Shown here: in pieces, positions 18,614 through 27,413 of the stretch | Numbering within the stretch: position 1 is the stretch's first letter | Layout: the number at the start of each line of letters is the position of its first letter | Assembly: GCA_026389315.1 (NCBI GenBank) | Contig: JAPLIC010000063.1 | Location: 1 to 64,000 of the forward strand | Source of the DNA: Cyanobacteriota bacterium | GTDB lineage: Bacteria; Cyanobacteriota; Cyanobacteriia; PCC-6307; Cyanobiaceae | Reading direction: 5' to 3' | Length of the DNA stretch: 64,000 bases | Position numbers and translations under genes: made by a program | Notes under the pieces: model-generated | What the model was told of the DNA's origin: nothing | The model's input: only the letters and a program-made list of their open reading frames with translations | Databases searched by the model: none

Positions 18614-19672
18614 TCAATCAGGTTCCCTGGGCTCTGCCTCCAAGCGGGCCTGCAACTGCCTCAGGGTGCGGGCCATTTCAGGCAGGCGATTGAAAGCGGC
18701 CGAGCAGCGCAGCCAGAGACGATTGGAGATCGCTGGATAACCACTGACCACTTCGCCCGCCGCCACCTCCCCATGGATGCCGGATTTCGAAGAGGCGATG
18801 GCGCGATCGCCGATGCGGGCCCGATTGGCCACCCCCACCTGGCCCGCCAGGATCACCCCGTTGCCGAGAACCGCACCCCCGGCGATTCCCACTTGGGCTG
18901 CCAGGGCACAGCCACGGCCCAGCTGGACCCCATGGCCCACATGCACCAAGTTGTCGATCTTGCTCCCCTCCCCAAGGCGGGTCTCCCCCACGGCGGGCCG
19001 ATCCACCATCGAGCCGCAGCCCACCTCCACTGCGTCCTCGAGCACGACCCGGCCGGTCTGGGGCATCTTGCGCCAGCCACTGGGGGTGGGCACAAAACCA
19101 AAACCCTCCGAACCAACCACCGCGGCCGAATGGATGACACAACGGCGCCCGAGGCGGGTACCTGGGTGCAGGACCGCATTGGCATGGACCTCACAATCCT
19201 CCCCGAGATGCACATCGTCGTAAAGGACACAGCCAGGGTGGAGCGTGCTGCCGTGGCCAATGAAACAGCCCGCCCCAACGACCACCCCGGGCCCCACATG
19301 CACCCCTGCCCCCAGCCGGGCGGAGGGATCAATGACGGCGCTGGGGTGCACCCCGGCCAGGGGACGGGGCCGGGGATTCAGAACCGCAAGGGCCTCGGCG
19401 AACCCCAGACGAGGGTCGCCCAAAGCCACCCAGGCCAGGCCCCGCTCGGTGGCCTGGTGCTGCAGGTCAGCCTCCAAGGGGAGCAACACGGCGGCGGCAT
19501 TACAGGCAGCGAGAGCCGAGGCCATGGCATGGCCCGCCTCCAGAAACGCCAACTGACCAGGACCCGCCAGTTCCAGGGACTGGCCTACCAAAAGCTCGGG
19601 ATCGGAACCCAGATGGCGGGGTGTGGCCACCCCAACCTGGCTGATTTTGGTGAGCAGATCACTGAAACGCAT
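18614..19672 (-). CDS. lpxD: UDP-3-O-acylglucosamine N-acyltransferase
   Basis: The 352-residue enzyme adds the second acyl chain in lipid A synthesis. It has an N-terminal uridine-binding domain followed from about residue 105 by many imperfect hexapeptide repeats ([LIV]-G-x-x-x-x) forming a left-handed beta-helix, with the active-site motif [10 protein letters not shown] near residue 245 and a C-terminal helix. ATG 19672 gives the normal M-R-F-S-D-L-L N-terminus. Its presence indicates a lipopolysaccharide outer membrane. Confidence 0.93.
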   Translation of the reverse strand: MRFSDLLTKISQVGVATPRHLGSDPELLVGQSLELAGPGQLAFLEAGHAMASALAACNAAAVLLPLEADLQHQATERGLAWVALGDPRLGFAEALAVLNPRPRPLAGVHPSAVIDPSARLGAGVHVGPGVVVGAGCFIGHGSTLHPGCVLYDDVHLGEDCEVHANAVLHPGTRLGRRCVIHSAAVVGSEGFGFVPTPSGWRKMPQTGRVVLEDAVEVGCGSMVDRPAVGETRLGEGSKIDNLVHVGHGVQLGRGCALAAQVGIAGGAVLGNGVILAGQVGVANRARIGDRAIASSKSGIHGEVAAGEVVSGYPAISNRLWLRCSAAFNRLPEMARTLRQLQARLEAEPREPD

Positions 19673-19741
19673 TCCCCTTAACCGGCCAGGGCAGGATCGT
19701 AAAGCCGGGGCCCGGCAACAGGGGGGCAAGCCGCCAGGGCT

Positions 19742-20911
19742 TCAGGCCTCGGAGGCCCCGGCATCGGCGGGCTCGATCTCCTGGGAGCCAATCCGATTCA
19801 GGACCAGTTGGTCCCGGTGCACCACCGCCTCGCTGATCGCCCCCATCCGTTCACGGATCTCCCCACTGCTCAGCCCCAGAATCTGGCGCAATTCATCACT
19901 GCTGAACTCACTCAAGCCGCGCCCCAACTCCCGCCCATCGGGAGCCAGCAAACGCACCGGCTGCTGGCGAGAGAAGCACCCCTCCACCGCCTTGATGCCA
20001 ACCGCCAGCAAGGACGCGCCCTTGTGCACCAAGGCGCGTTCAGCCCCCGCATCGAGCCGCAGGCTGCCGGCCGGCAGCAGGGCGTGGGCCAACCAACCCT
20101 TGCGATCGGATAGGGGAGTCAAGCTGGGATGAAACAGGGTCCCCACCGGGTCACCGGCCAACAGGGCATCAAGCACCGACGGATCACGGCCATCGGCCAG
20201 ACGCACCTTCACCCCACTGGCGGTGGCGATGCGGGCGGCCGTGAGTTTGGTCCCCATGCCCCCGGTCCCCCAGCGGCCCCCGTCCCCAGCCACCCCCTGG
20301 AGCTGGTCGATCTCCTCAGGGCCCCACACCTCCAGAATCGGCCGTGCCTGGGGATCATGGCGGGGATCACCGGAATAAAGCCCGTCGACATCGGTCAGCA
20401 ACACCAGCTCCTGGGCCCCTACCGCCACCGCCACCAGCGCCGAGAGGGTGTCGTTGTCACCGAAGCGCAGCTCATCGGTGGCGAGCGTGTCGTTTTCGTT
20501 GATGATGGGAATCACTCCCCAGGCCAACAATTGTTCCAGGGTGCGACAAGCCCTTCGATAGCGGCCCCTGGAGGCCAGATCGCCCCGGGTCAGCAGCACC
20601 TGGGCCACCGCCAGCCCCCGCACGGCAAAGGCATCTTGATAAAGGGCCATCAAATGGCCTTGGCCCACCGCCGCCGCTGCCTGCAGTGCCACCACATCGC
20701 TGGGGCGACGGGCCAGGGCCAAGGCCTGGCAACCCAGACCGACGGCACCACTGGTCACCAGGGCAAAGACATCACCCATCTGACGCCGGCGCGCCAGGGT
20801 GGCCGCCAGGTCAGCAATGACGGCAGCGGTGGGCCGTTGGCTGTCTCCGCGCAGCAGACTGGTTCCCACCTTGATGACGCGGCGCTGTTGGGCCGCAAGG
20901 GCGTGCTCCAT
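19742..20911 (-). CDS. proB: glutamate 5-kinase
   Basis: The 389-residue enzyme phosphorylates glutamate for proline synthesis. The amino-acid kinase domain shows V-I-K-V-G-T-S-L-L near the start, I-N-E-N-D-T near residue 138, L-L-T-D-V-D-G-L-Y near 170 and G-T-G-G-M-G-T-K near 217. A C-terminal PUA domain (about 285-365) gives the long form of the enzyme. The start codon at 20911 overlaps the stop of yqeG by one base, so the two are tightly coupled. Confidence 0.96.
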   Translation of the reverse strand: MEHALAAQQRRVIKVGTSLLRGDSQRPTAAVIADLAATLARRRQMGDVFALVTSGAVGLGCQALALARRPSDVVALQAAAAVGQGHLMALYQDAFAVRGLAVAQVLLTRGDLASRGRYRRACRTLEQLLAWGVIPIINENDTLATDELRFGDNDTLSALVAVAVGAQELVLLTDVDGLYSGDPRHDPQARPILEVWGPEEIDQLQGVAGDGGRWGTGGMGTKLTAARIATASGVKVRLADGRDPSVLDALLAGDPVGTLFHPSLTPLSDRKGWLAHALLPAGSLRLDAGAERALVHKGASLLAVGIKAVEGCFSRQQPVRLLAPDGRELGRGLSEFSSDELRQILGLSSGEIRERMGAISEAVVHRDQLVLNRIGSQEIEPADAGASEA

Positions 20912-21435
20912 CAGAAGGTGCTGCTGGTGCCCAACCAGCGGGCCATGCGCAATTCCAGATTCTGCAAATGGTCATGGCGGCAGGGTTGCCCTGCCGGGTC
21001 AATCGGCTTGACCAGAACGGTGAACAGACCCAAGCGATTGCCCGCTAGCACATCGGTGAACAGACGATCACCGAGCAGGGCCACCTGGGCGGGGGCCAAT
21101 CCGAGATCGTCGATCACCCGCCTGAGCGCACCCCGCCTTGGTTTGGCGGCGGAAATGGTGTAAGGGAGGCCGAGGGGGTCGGCTACTGAGGCAATGCGCC
21201 GCCGACTGGGATTGTTGCTCAGCAGGTGAATTGGCAACTTGACCTGGGCCTGTCGCAGCCAGGATTCAACACTGGGCGGAATCTCGGACTGCCGACGGGG
21301 CAACAGGGTGCGGTCAACATCAATGACAAGGGCTCCGATCGAATGGCCGGCCCGATGCTCAAGCTCATCAAGAGAGAGATGGGCCACCGTGGTCCCCGGT
21401 GACCAACCAGGAGTGAGGAGCTTTGCCAACATCAA
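20911..21435 (-). CDS. YqeG family HAD-IIIA phosphatase
   Basis: The 174-residue product has HAD motif I as V-I-D-V-D-R-T-L-L near residue 38, the L-S-N-N-P-S motif II near 75, the K-P lysine motif near 100 and the acidic motif G-D-R-L-F-T-D near 122. This is the pattern of YqeG-type phosphatases related to mitochondrial phosphatidylglycerophosphatase, so a role in phosphatidylglycerol synthesis is possible but not shown. It overlaps the DUF3727 gene by 4 nt upstream and proB by 1 nt downstream. Confidence 0.88.
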   Translation of the reverse strand: MMLAKLLTPGWSPGTTVAHLSLDELEHRAGHSIGALVIDVDRTLLPRRQSEIPPSVESWLRQAQVKLPIHLLSNNPSRRRIASVADPLGLPYTISAAKPRRGALRRVIDDLGLAPAQVALLGDRLFTDVLAGNRLGLFTVLVKPIDPAGQPCRHDHLQNLELRMARWLGTSSTF

Positions 21436-21983
21436 TCGTCGCTCTCCCTTTCATCCAGCTCGGCTTCGATGCGAGGTTGAACCCGATCGAACTCTTCGCC
21501 TTCAACAACCACAGCACCATCAGGGGTGAGGCGGGCCACCACAAAGAAAGGATCCAGGGGGATATAGAGGCCGTACTCCTCAGCGTCCACCATGAAACTC
21601 ACCAGGAGTTCATAGGTGTCGCTGTCGTCATCCTCCTCGTCGTCTTCATCGAGATCCTCCGGTTCCGGTTCATCCAGTTCGCCATTCACGGTCAAACTGA
21701 CGGCCGAGCGCACCAAAGTGAGGTCATGTTCCTGCAGAACCACATCGGCGACCGATAGGACCGGTTCAGTAGCATGGAGGGTTTCGATCAATTCCGGCTC
21801 CTCATCGTCGCGCAGGCGAAACAGGCAGACCGGGGTGTCCACGGGCGTCAACAACGCGTAATCATGGCCATCGAGGGGAATCAGTTCTTCCAGAAAGCAG
21901 AGCAGCTGACGTCCATTGGAGTCGCTCACCAGAACGGTGGGCACATCTCCCGCACCCGTCATCTCTGGTTGGTCGGTGGTCAT
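21432..21983 (-). CDS. DUF3727 domain protein
   Basis: The 183-residue product matches DUF3727 (cyanobacteria and plastids) with D-S-N-G-R-Q-L-L-C-F-L-E near residue 21, Y-A-L-L-T-P-V-D-T-P-V near 42 and a second half with Y-E-L-L-V-S-F-M-V-D-A-E-E-Y-G-L-Y. An acidic stretch of Asp and Glu (about 108-120) separates the two parts. No biochemical role is established. It overlaps ruvX and yqeG by 4 nt each. Confidence 0.85.
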   Translation of the reverse strand: MTTDQPEMTGAGDVPTVLVSDSNGRQLLCFLEELIPLDGHDYALLTPVDTPVCLFRLRDDEEPELIETLHATEPVLSVADVVLQEHDLTLVRSAVSLTVNGELDEPEPEDLDEDDEEDDDSDTYELLVSFMVDAEEYGLYIPLDPFFVVARLTPDGAVVVEGEEFDRVQPRIEAELDERESDD

Positions 21984-22507
21984 GGCAGAACGACTGAGGG
22001 ACCCTCAGGATGGATGGGATGGGCTGGAGGCGAACGCAGGGGCGTCGCGGTGATGAGAGGTTGGGGCAACGACCCCTCCCTCAGCCATTGTTCCAGCAGT
22101 AGGGCAGCACTGGCACTATCCAGCCGGCCGGTGCGATCAGCGTGAAGACCGTACCGTTCTGCCGCCATCCGCGTGCTGGCGTGCTCGTTGACCCAGACCA
22201 GGGGAAGTTCCAAGCCCCCCGCAGCCAGAGCCGCGGCAAGCCTTCGCCCAAAACGACGGCAATGACGGGACTGCCGGGTGTCCCGCTGGGCCGCGTCAAG
22301 GGGCAGGCCAACGATGAGAACCTGCACCCGCCGTTGACGGGCCAGAGTGGTAATGGTTTGGACATCGACGTCGAAATCCTGACGATGCAACGGGGCCAGG
22401 GGTGTCACCGTGATGCCGAGGGGGTCACAACCCGCCAGGCCGATGCGGCGGTGACCCACATCAAGGGCCAAGGCCGAACATGGTTGGGGTGCTCCCATTT
22501 GCACCAC
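21980..22507 (-). CDS. ruvX: Holliday junction resolvase-like RuvX (YqgF)
   Basis: The 175-residue RNase H-fold nuclease family member shows A-L-D-V-G-H-R-R-I-G-L-A near residue 14 (first catalytic Asp), L-I-V-G-L-P-L near 65, N-E-H-A-S-T-R-M-A near 107 (catalytic Glu) and L-D-S-A-S-A-A-L-L-L near 129 (final Asp). Roles described for the family include Holliday junction resolution and pre-16S rRNA processing. The start is GTG 22507 directly after the upstream stop; ATG 22498 is an alternative. Confidence 0.88.
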   Translation of the reverse strand: MVQMGAPQPCSALALDVGHRRIGLAGCDPLGITVTPLAPLHRQDFDVDVQTITTLARQRRVQVLIVGLPLDAAQRDTRQSRHCRRFGRRLAAALAAGGLELPLVWVNEHASTRMAAERYGLHADRTGRLDSASAALLLEQWLREGSLPQPLITATPLRSPPAHPIHPEGPSVVLP

Positions 22508-23629
22508 TCAGCGCGGGTCCAAGGGCGTGGGGAGGGTGCGGCGGCGTGGTTGAAACGGTTCGAGCATGGCTTCAAGCCGCCGCGTGGCTTCCCGGGCGGG
22601 GGAGGAGGGTTGGCGACGCCAAAGACTTCGCCCCATCAAGACTTGCTCACCGTGGCCGGTGGCCCCCAGCTGCTCAAGCCAGAGGTGACGGACCTTATCG
22701 GAGAGCTCCACCCGCAGCCAGATCGGTTGGCCGGGCCGACTCATGCGGTGCAACAACAGGGCGGTTGGCGGACCAAGCAACGCATCGCGGCCTGGCATCA
22801 CAGAAAGTTCCACGAGTTGCCCCCCCTCCGGCTGATCAGCCAGCCAACGGACCCCGGCCACCACCTCACGGCGAATGGCATCCAGAAGCATCCAGCCCCG
22901 GGTGCCGCTGTGATCGAGCAGATCCTCACTGCGGCGATCGAGGATCTGGCGCAGCTGGGCCGGGCAGGCGGCCTGTTCGAGGTGCCAGAGCTGGGGGGCG
23001 GACTGTCGATTAAGGGGCAATAACTCAAGGCCCAGACCCAGGGCGGGGGCCGCGCCCTTCGCCTGCCAGCACCAAAGAGCATCCCGCCTCAGCGGCTGGA
23101 ACCCCTGCTGTCTCAGGGCCGCCAAACGGGAGGTATCCAGGCTTGAGGTCGTCGCAATCCAGCTGCAAGCCCCCCGACCCCGCTGGATGGCTTCGCGCAA
23201 CAAGGCCCCGGTTACGGCCGCCTCGCTGGGAAGTCCCGGCCTCCCAAGCGAATCCTGGGCCAGCCTGAGGTGCTGGACCTCCCAGGAGCTGCCGCTACGG
23301 TTGAGGCGGCGGGTGACGATGATGCCCAGAAGGAGGGGCCGGCCGGGCTGGTCTCGGCACAGGGCCACGTGGACCCGGGGGGCCAGGCAGCGCCTGGAGG
23401 AGAGAGCGGTGATCAGCCGATCGGGAACCCCCAGCAGCAGGGCGCGTTGCAGCAGAGGTTGCAGGGGCAGAAAAGCCCGATCATCCAGAAATGGGATGTG
23501 CCAACCCTGAAGGGGTTCCACACCCCAGCGAGACTCGGATCCGGGCAACGGCTCCGGCTCTGGCCTGGAAAGGGCCCGCTGGAAGTCCGGCTGAATCCCG
23601 ACAGCAGCAGCAATCACAGGAGACGGCAC
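22508..23629 (-). CDS. cyanobacterial protein with GNAT-like region
   Basis: The 373-residue soluble product contains R-P-L-L-L-G-I-I-V-T-R-R-L-N-R-S-G near residue 95 and V-T-G-A-L-L-R-E-A-I, which recall the strand and acceptor-helix region of GNAT acetyltransferases, repeated weakly around residue 255 (V-A-G-V-R-W-L-A-D-Q-P-E-G-G-Q-L-V-E-L-S-V). It may therefore be a degenerate tandem-GNAT protein; this is inference. The start appears to be GTG at 23629. It ends exactly where ruvX begins, so it belongs to the same operon. Confidence 0.55.
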   Translation of the reverse strand: MPSPVIAAAVGIQPDFQRALSRPEPEPLPGSESRWGVEPLQGWHIPFLDDRAFLPLQPLLQRALLLGVPDRLITALSSRRCLAPRVHVALCRDQPGRPLLLGIIVTRRLNRSGSSWEVQHLRLAQDSLGRPGLPSEAAVTGALLREAIQRGRGACSWIATTSSLDTSRLAALRQQGFQPLRRDALWCWQAKGAAPALGLGLELLPLNRQSAPQLWHLEQAACPAQLRQILDRRSEDLLDHSGTRGWMLLDAIRREVVAGVRWLADQPEGGQLVELSVMPGRDALLGPPTALLLHRMSRPGQPIWLRVELSDKVRHLWLEQLGATGHGEQVLMGRSLWRRQPSSPAREATRRLEAMLEPFQPRRRTLPTPLDPR

Positions 23630-23702
23630 AGGGACGTGGGAAGGCGATGGCGGGTGGATTCGATTCTAGGCCGATCAGACCCAGGGGTTCCGCCCCCGGC
23701 CC

Positions 23703-24881
23703 TCAGGTTGGACGCACGAGGACCAAGGGGGTGCGTTCGTTGGCATTTCCAGCCGGATTGGGCCGCAGGGCCCGATGCAGTAATTCCTCATCGCAGCCTT
23801 GGCTGGAGGCCAGGACCTTGACCCTTCCCAGGTCGTTGACATCGACCACGGCGACCGCCACGCCGAGATCGGCTGCCATGCGGTTGCAGAAGTGTTCGGG
23901 GTCGGCAGGACCGAGGACCAGGGTCTGGTCGTAGGGGGGTGTGGTGCCGGTGATGTCGTCGATCAAACGAGCCTGGTCGCCGGCCAAGCGATAAAAGACC
24001 CCCTTGATACCAACCACCTTGAGGGTGGTTCCGGCCAACCAGGCCACCAGCACTTGAGCCGGCCCGACGATGTCGATGAGGGATTGCAATCCGCAGGCGG
24101 TCGCCAGGCTGCTGGTGGGGTGAAACACGCGGCAGAGCAGTCTGGCCAGGCCAGAGGGGTCCACCGTTTCAGGATGGTGATAACGGCCCTGCATCACGGC
24201 CAACGGGGTCTCGCCGATGGTCAGCACATCCCCACTGCGGCGCAGTCCATTGGTGTAGCGCTCCAGCACGTCCCGGGGGTCATCCAGGACCCCGAGCAAG
24301 TGGGTGCGTACCGGCAACACGCGGCAGTCCTCGCCGGAGCGCCAGGAGGCGGCTGCCGGGTCGACGGGTTCGGGCTTCTGGATTGGCACCAAAATGGCGT
24401 CGCGACGCTGCAGGCGTCCAAACGGACCGTAATTGACCCAGAAAATTTCCAGCCAGGCCGTATCCACAAGCCCCTCCAGGTCGACTCCGGCCGGGCCGAT
24501 CACGCGGACCTGCAGCCGCGCCCGGGTGCTCTTGCGTCCCTTGACAATGTAAGCAGCCCAGTAGCCATCAGGGCGCGTTTCCTCATCGGGGTGCTCGGCG
24601 ATCACCCGGCTCTCGCAGCTGATGCCGGCCAGATCCCCCCGACCCAGCAGCACCGGCTGCACCCTGATCTCAGGCACAAAGACCTCCATCCTGGGGTGGG
24701 GATTACGGATGGTGATCTCCCCGATCACCTCGAGACCTTGGGCACGCCGCTTGACCTGGAACGCCCCTGGGATCAACTGCAGGGGGGAGGAAGGGCGCAG
24801 CCGATGGCGCAGCTCAAGCCAGAGAAGGCTGAGGCCAAACAGCAGGGCAAAGACCAGCAGCAGGGAGAAAAGCAGCGGCAA
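23703..24881 (-). CDS. membrane-anchored CofE-like protein (F420-0:gamma-glutamyl ligase family)
   Basis: The 392-residue product has one N-terminal membrane helix (residues 1-22), then R-H-R-L-R-P-S-S-P-L-Q-L-I-P-G. Its C-terminal half shows L-P-V-R-T-H-L-L, V-L-T-I-G-E-T-P-L-A-V-M-Q-G-R, A-C-G-L-Q-S-L-I-D-I-V-G-P and D-V-N-D-L, matching the cyanobacterial family labelled F420-0:gamma-glutamyl ligase. Cyanobacteria of this kind are not known to make F420, so the true substrate may differ. The likely start is TTG at 24881, divergent from phoH. Confidence 0.75.
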   Translation of the reverse strand: MPLLFSLLLVFALLFGLSLLWLELRHRLRPSSPLQLIPGAFQVKRRAQGLEVIGEITIRNPHPRMEVFVPEIRVQPVLLGRGDLAGISCESRVIAEHPDEETRPDGYWAAYIVKGRKSTRARLQVRVIGPAGVDLEGLVDTAWLEIFWVNYGPFGRLQRRDAILVPIQKPEPVDPAAASWRSGEDCRVLPVRTHLLGVLDDPRDVLERYTNGLRRSGDVLTIGETPLAVMQGRYHHPETVDPSGLARLLCRVFHPTSSLATACGLQSLIDIVGPAQVLVAWLAGTTLKVVGIKGVFYRLAGDQARLIDDITGTTPPYDQTLVLGPADPEHFCNRMAADLGVAVAVVDVNDLGRVKVLASSQGCDEELLHRALRPNPAGNANERTPLVLVRPT

Positions 24882-24966
24882 GCGGTAAGAAAAGAATGCA
24901 TCTGGCGGAGCGTAGTTGCCGCCGCGGCCCTAGGTTCCGCACCATGGCACCGGCAAGGCGACTGGC

Positions 24967-26337
24967 ATGCGCAAAACCTTTGTTCTCGATACCAATGTCC
25001 TGCTGCATGACCCCCTGGCCCTGACCCGTTTCGAGGACAACGCCGTCGTCGTGCCCATTGAAGTGGTCGAGGAAATCGACCGCTTCAAGCGCGACCCCTC
25101 GGAAAAAGGCCGCAATGCCCGCCAGGTGTCTCGTTTGCTGGATGAGCTGCGCGAGAAGGGCAACCTGGCGGAAGGTGTGCCCATCAACGAGGCCAGCGGC
25201 GGCACGCTGCAGGTGGTGTTCTGCCGCAGTGAAACCCTTAGCCAACTGCCCCCCGAGCTGAAGGGCGGCAGCGGCGACAACAACATCCTGGCTGTTGCCC
25301 TTGAACAGCGTCTGCATCAGGTGGTTGGCAGCCAACCGCCGGTGGTCCTGATCACCAAGGACACCAACCTGCGCATCAAGGCCGATGCGGTGGGCTTGAT
25401 CGCCCAGGACTACAACACAGACAAAGTCGATATCGCCGACCTCTATCCGGGCTGCTGCGAGATCTGGACCAGCGCTGACCAAATGGACCGGGTCAAGGGG
25501 AATGGTGGCTTGGCCCTGGCCGATCTTGGCTCCGACGGCGGGCCCCTGCAGGCCAACGAGGGGGTGACCCTGGTGGATCGCAACCAACCCAGCCACACCT
25601 TGCTAGCCCGCTACCACGCACCGATGGCTGCCCTGTTGCCCCTGCAGCGGGCCGGCAAGGCCCGGATCGGCCGCATCCAGGCCCGCAACCGCGAACAGAC
25701 CTTTGCCCTTGACCTGCTGCTGGACCCCGATGTGCCCCTCGTCACCTTGGTGGGCATGGCCGGTACCGGCAAAACTTTGCTAGCCCTGGCAGCGGGTCTG
25801 AACCAGGTGGCCGATGAGCGCCTCTATGACCGCCTCCTGGTGACGCGACCGGTCATTCCCCTGGGCAAAGACATGGGTTATCTCCCTGGTGATCTGGAGG
25901 AAAAAATGGGCCCTTGGATGCAACCAATTATCGACAATCTTGACTATCTGCTAGGCGCTGACGAGCCCTTTGGCTCCCGGTCCAATCAACGCCCACCGCG
26001 CAATAGCTGGGCCGATCTCAAGGGCATGGGTCTGCTTGAAGTGGAAGCCATCAGTTATATACGCGGCCGTTCGATACCCCGTCAGTATATGGTGGTCGAT
26101 GAGGCCCAAAACCTGACACCCCATGAAATCAAAACCATCGTAACCCGTGTTGGAGAAGGCACCAAAATCGTGGTGACAGGCGATCCCTACCAAATCGACA
26201 ATCCCTATGTCGATGCCGAGAGCAATGGACTTACCTGGTTGGTGGAACGCTTCAAAGGCCAAAGCCTGGCTGGCCACATTTCACTGATGCGCGGCGAACG
26301 TTCGCCCTTGGCGGAACTTGCCGCCAAGCTTCTCTGA
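24967..26337 (+). CDS. PIN-PhoH family protein
   Basis: The 456-residue product joins an N-terminal PIN ribonuclease-like domain (V-L-D-T-N-V-L-L-H-D-P at residues 6-16, with further acidic residues near 100 and 125) to a C-terminal PhoH ATPase with Walker A G-M-A-G-T-G-K-T near residue 263 and Walker B M-V-V-D-E-A-Q-N-L near 377. This PhoH2-like pair is thought to act as an RNA helicase/nuclease. ATG 24967 lies 85 bases from the divergent CofE-like gene. Confidence 0.9.
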   Translation: MRKTFVLDTNVLLHDPLALTRFEDNAVVVPIEVVEEIDRFKRDPSEKGRNARQVSRLLDELREKGNLAEGVPINEASGGTLQVVFCRSETLSQLPPELKGGSGDNNILAVALEQRLHQVVGSQPPVVLITKDTNLRIKADAVGLIAQDYNTDKVDIADLYPGCCEIWTSADQMDRVKGNGGLALADLGSDGGPLQANEGVTLVDRNQPSHTLLARYHAPMAALLPLQRAGKARIGRIQARNREQTFALDLLLDPDVPLVTLVGMAGTGKTLLALAAGLNQVADERLYDRLLVTRPVIPLGKDMGYLPGDLEEKMGPWMQPIIDNLDYLLGADEPFGSRSNQRPPRNSWADLKGMGLLEVEAISYIRGRSIPRQYMVVDEAQNLTPHEIKTIVTRVGEGTKIVVTGDPYQIDNPYVDAESNGLTWLVERFKGQSLAGHISLMRGERSPLAELAAKLL

Positions 26338-26394
26338 ACAACGCACCCTGCGTCAGCCATGGCATGCTGAATCACCAAACAAGATAGTTCAGCG

Positions 26395-27363
26395 ATGGGA
26401 TCCGGCCGGTTTGCATCCCAAAGTCACAGGCTGAGGCCCTGGACGCCCACCCTGAGCCTGGTCCTCTTGCTGGGTCACACCATAGGTGGTGGACCCACCC
26501 TGGCGGCTGAAGTACCCCACCAGGCCCCCGCCCCCAGTGCCGCTGAGATCTACACCCAGAAGGACACCCGCGAGGTGGTGGCCCTTGTTGAAGCGGCCGC
26601 CAACGAAGTCAGGCTGCATGGCCGAGACGCCTTCGCCAGCTTCCGGGTAAAAGGAAGCCGTTGGTTCCAGGGCGATCGTTATGTTTTTGTCCTGGCGACT
26701 GATGGCAACAGTGTGGTCTACCCGCCCGATCCTGAGAGCGAAGGCCTAAGCTATCTTGGCTTTCAAGACCTCGGTGGCAAGCCCTTCGGTCGCCAGTTTC
26801 TGGAGGTGGCCAACAGGCCGGAGGGCAGGGGCTGGGTCCACTATCAATGGCGGAAACCCAACCGCTCAGACCGTCGTCCGGTCTGGAAATCCACCTATTT
26901 GATGGCCGTCACCGCGCCATCCGGCCAACGCTATCTGGTGTTGTCGGGTCTCTACGAACCCCAGATTGAGAGGGCCTTCATCGTGCAGCAGGTGGACGCG
27001 GCAGCTCGCCTGCTGGAGCGCCAAGGCCGCTCAGCGTTCGACACCTTGAGGGATCGTCGTGGACCCTATTTTTTTCATGACACCTATGTGTTTGTGGACA
27101 CCCCTGCTGGAGTTGAAGTTCTGAACCCCGCCTTTGCTGAAGTCGAAGGCCGCAACATCCTTCAACTCAAGGATAAAAATGGTAAAGCAATGGTGAGGGA
27201 TTACATCAATCTGGCCCTGGGGCAAGGCTCAGGTTGGGTTGAGTATTTTTGGCCCCGACCCGACGCTTCCAATTTGCCAGAACGCAAGACCACCTACGTG
27301 CGGCGGGTACAATTGCCCGATGGCGAAGTCCTGATTGTCGGCTCCGGCCTCTACGCCCCCTGA
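26395..27363 (+). CDS. exported tandem single-Cache domain protein
   Basis: The 322-residue product begins with a signal peptide (core L-S-L-V-L-L-L-G-H-T, cleavage near A-A-E at residue 39). Two similar Cache domains follow, near 50-175 and 185-320; each has a V-x-x-V-E/D-A-A-x-x-L-x-x-x-G-R-x-A-F opening and a Y-V-F-V-x-x-x-x-G core, and each ends in L-S/V-G-S-G-L-Y-x-P-like sequence. No transmembrane output module is present, so it should be a free periplasmic ligand-binding protein. The neighbours give no obvious partner. Confidence 0.8.
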   Translation: MGSGRFASQSHRLRPWTPTLSLVLLLGHTIGGGPTLAAEVPHQAPAPSAAEIYTQKDTREVVALVEAAANEVRLHGRDAFASFRVKGSRWFQGDRYVFVLATDGNSVVYPPDPESEGLSYLGFQDLGGKPFGRQFLEVANRPEGRGWVHYQWRKPNRSDRRPVWKSTYLMAVTAPSGQRYLVLSGLYEPQIERAFIVQQVDAAARLLERQGRSAFDTLRDRRGPYFFHDTYVFVDTPAGVEVLNPAFAEVEGRNILQLKDKNGKAMVRDYINLALGQGSGWVEYFWPRPDASNLPERKTTYVRRVQLPDGEVLIVGSGLYAP

Positions 27364-27413
27364 GTAATTTCTGTACCCCACCGCCGTCGCCCCCCAGCCC
27401 CCGGCCGCAACGG

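Noticed and set aside
18509-19681. 390-codon open frame antisense to lpxD
   Set aside because: lpxD is clearly the gene; GC-rich codon use keeps the opposite frame open, and its translation has no family features.
24814-25596. 260-codon open frame antisense to phoH and the CofE-like gene
   Set aside because: It crosses two well-supported genes and their divergent promoter region.
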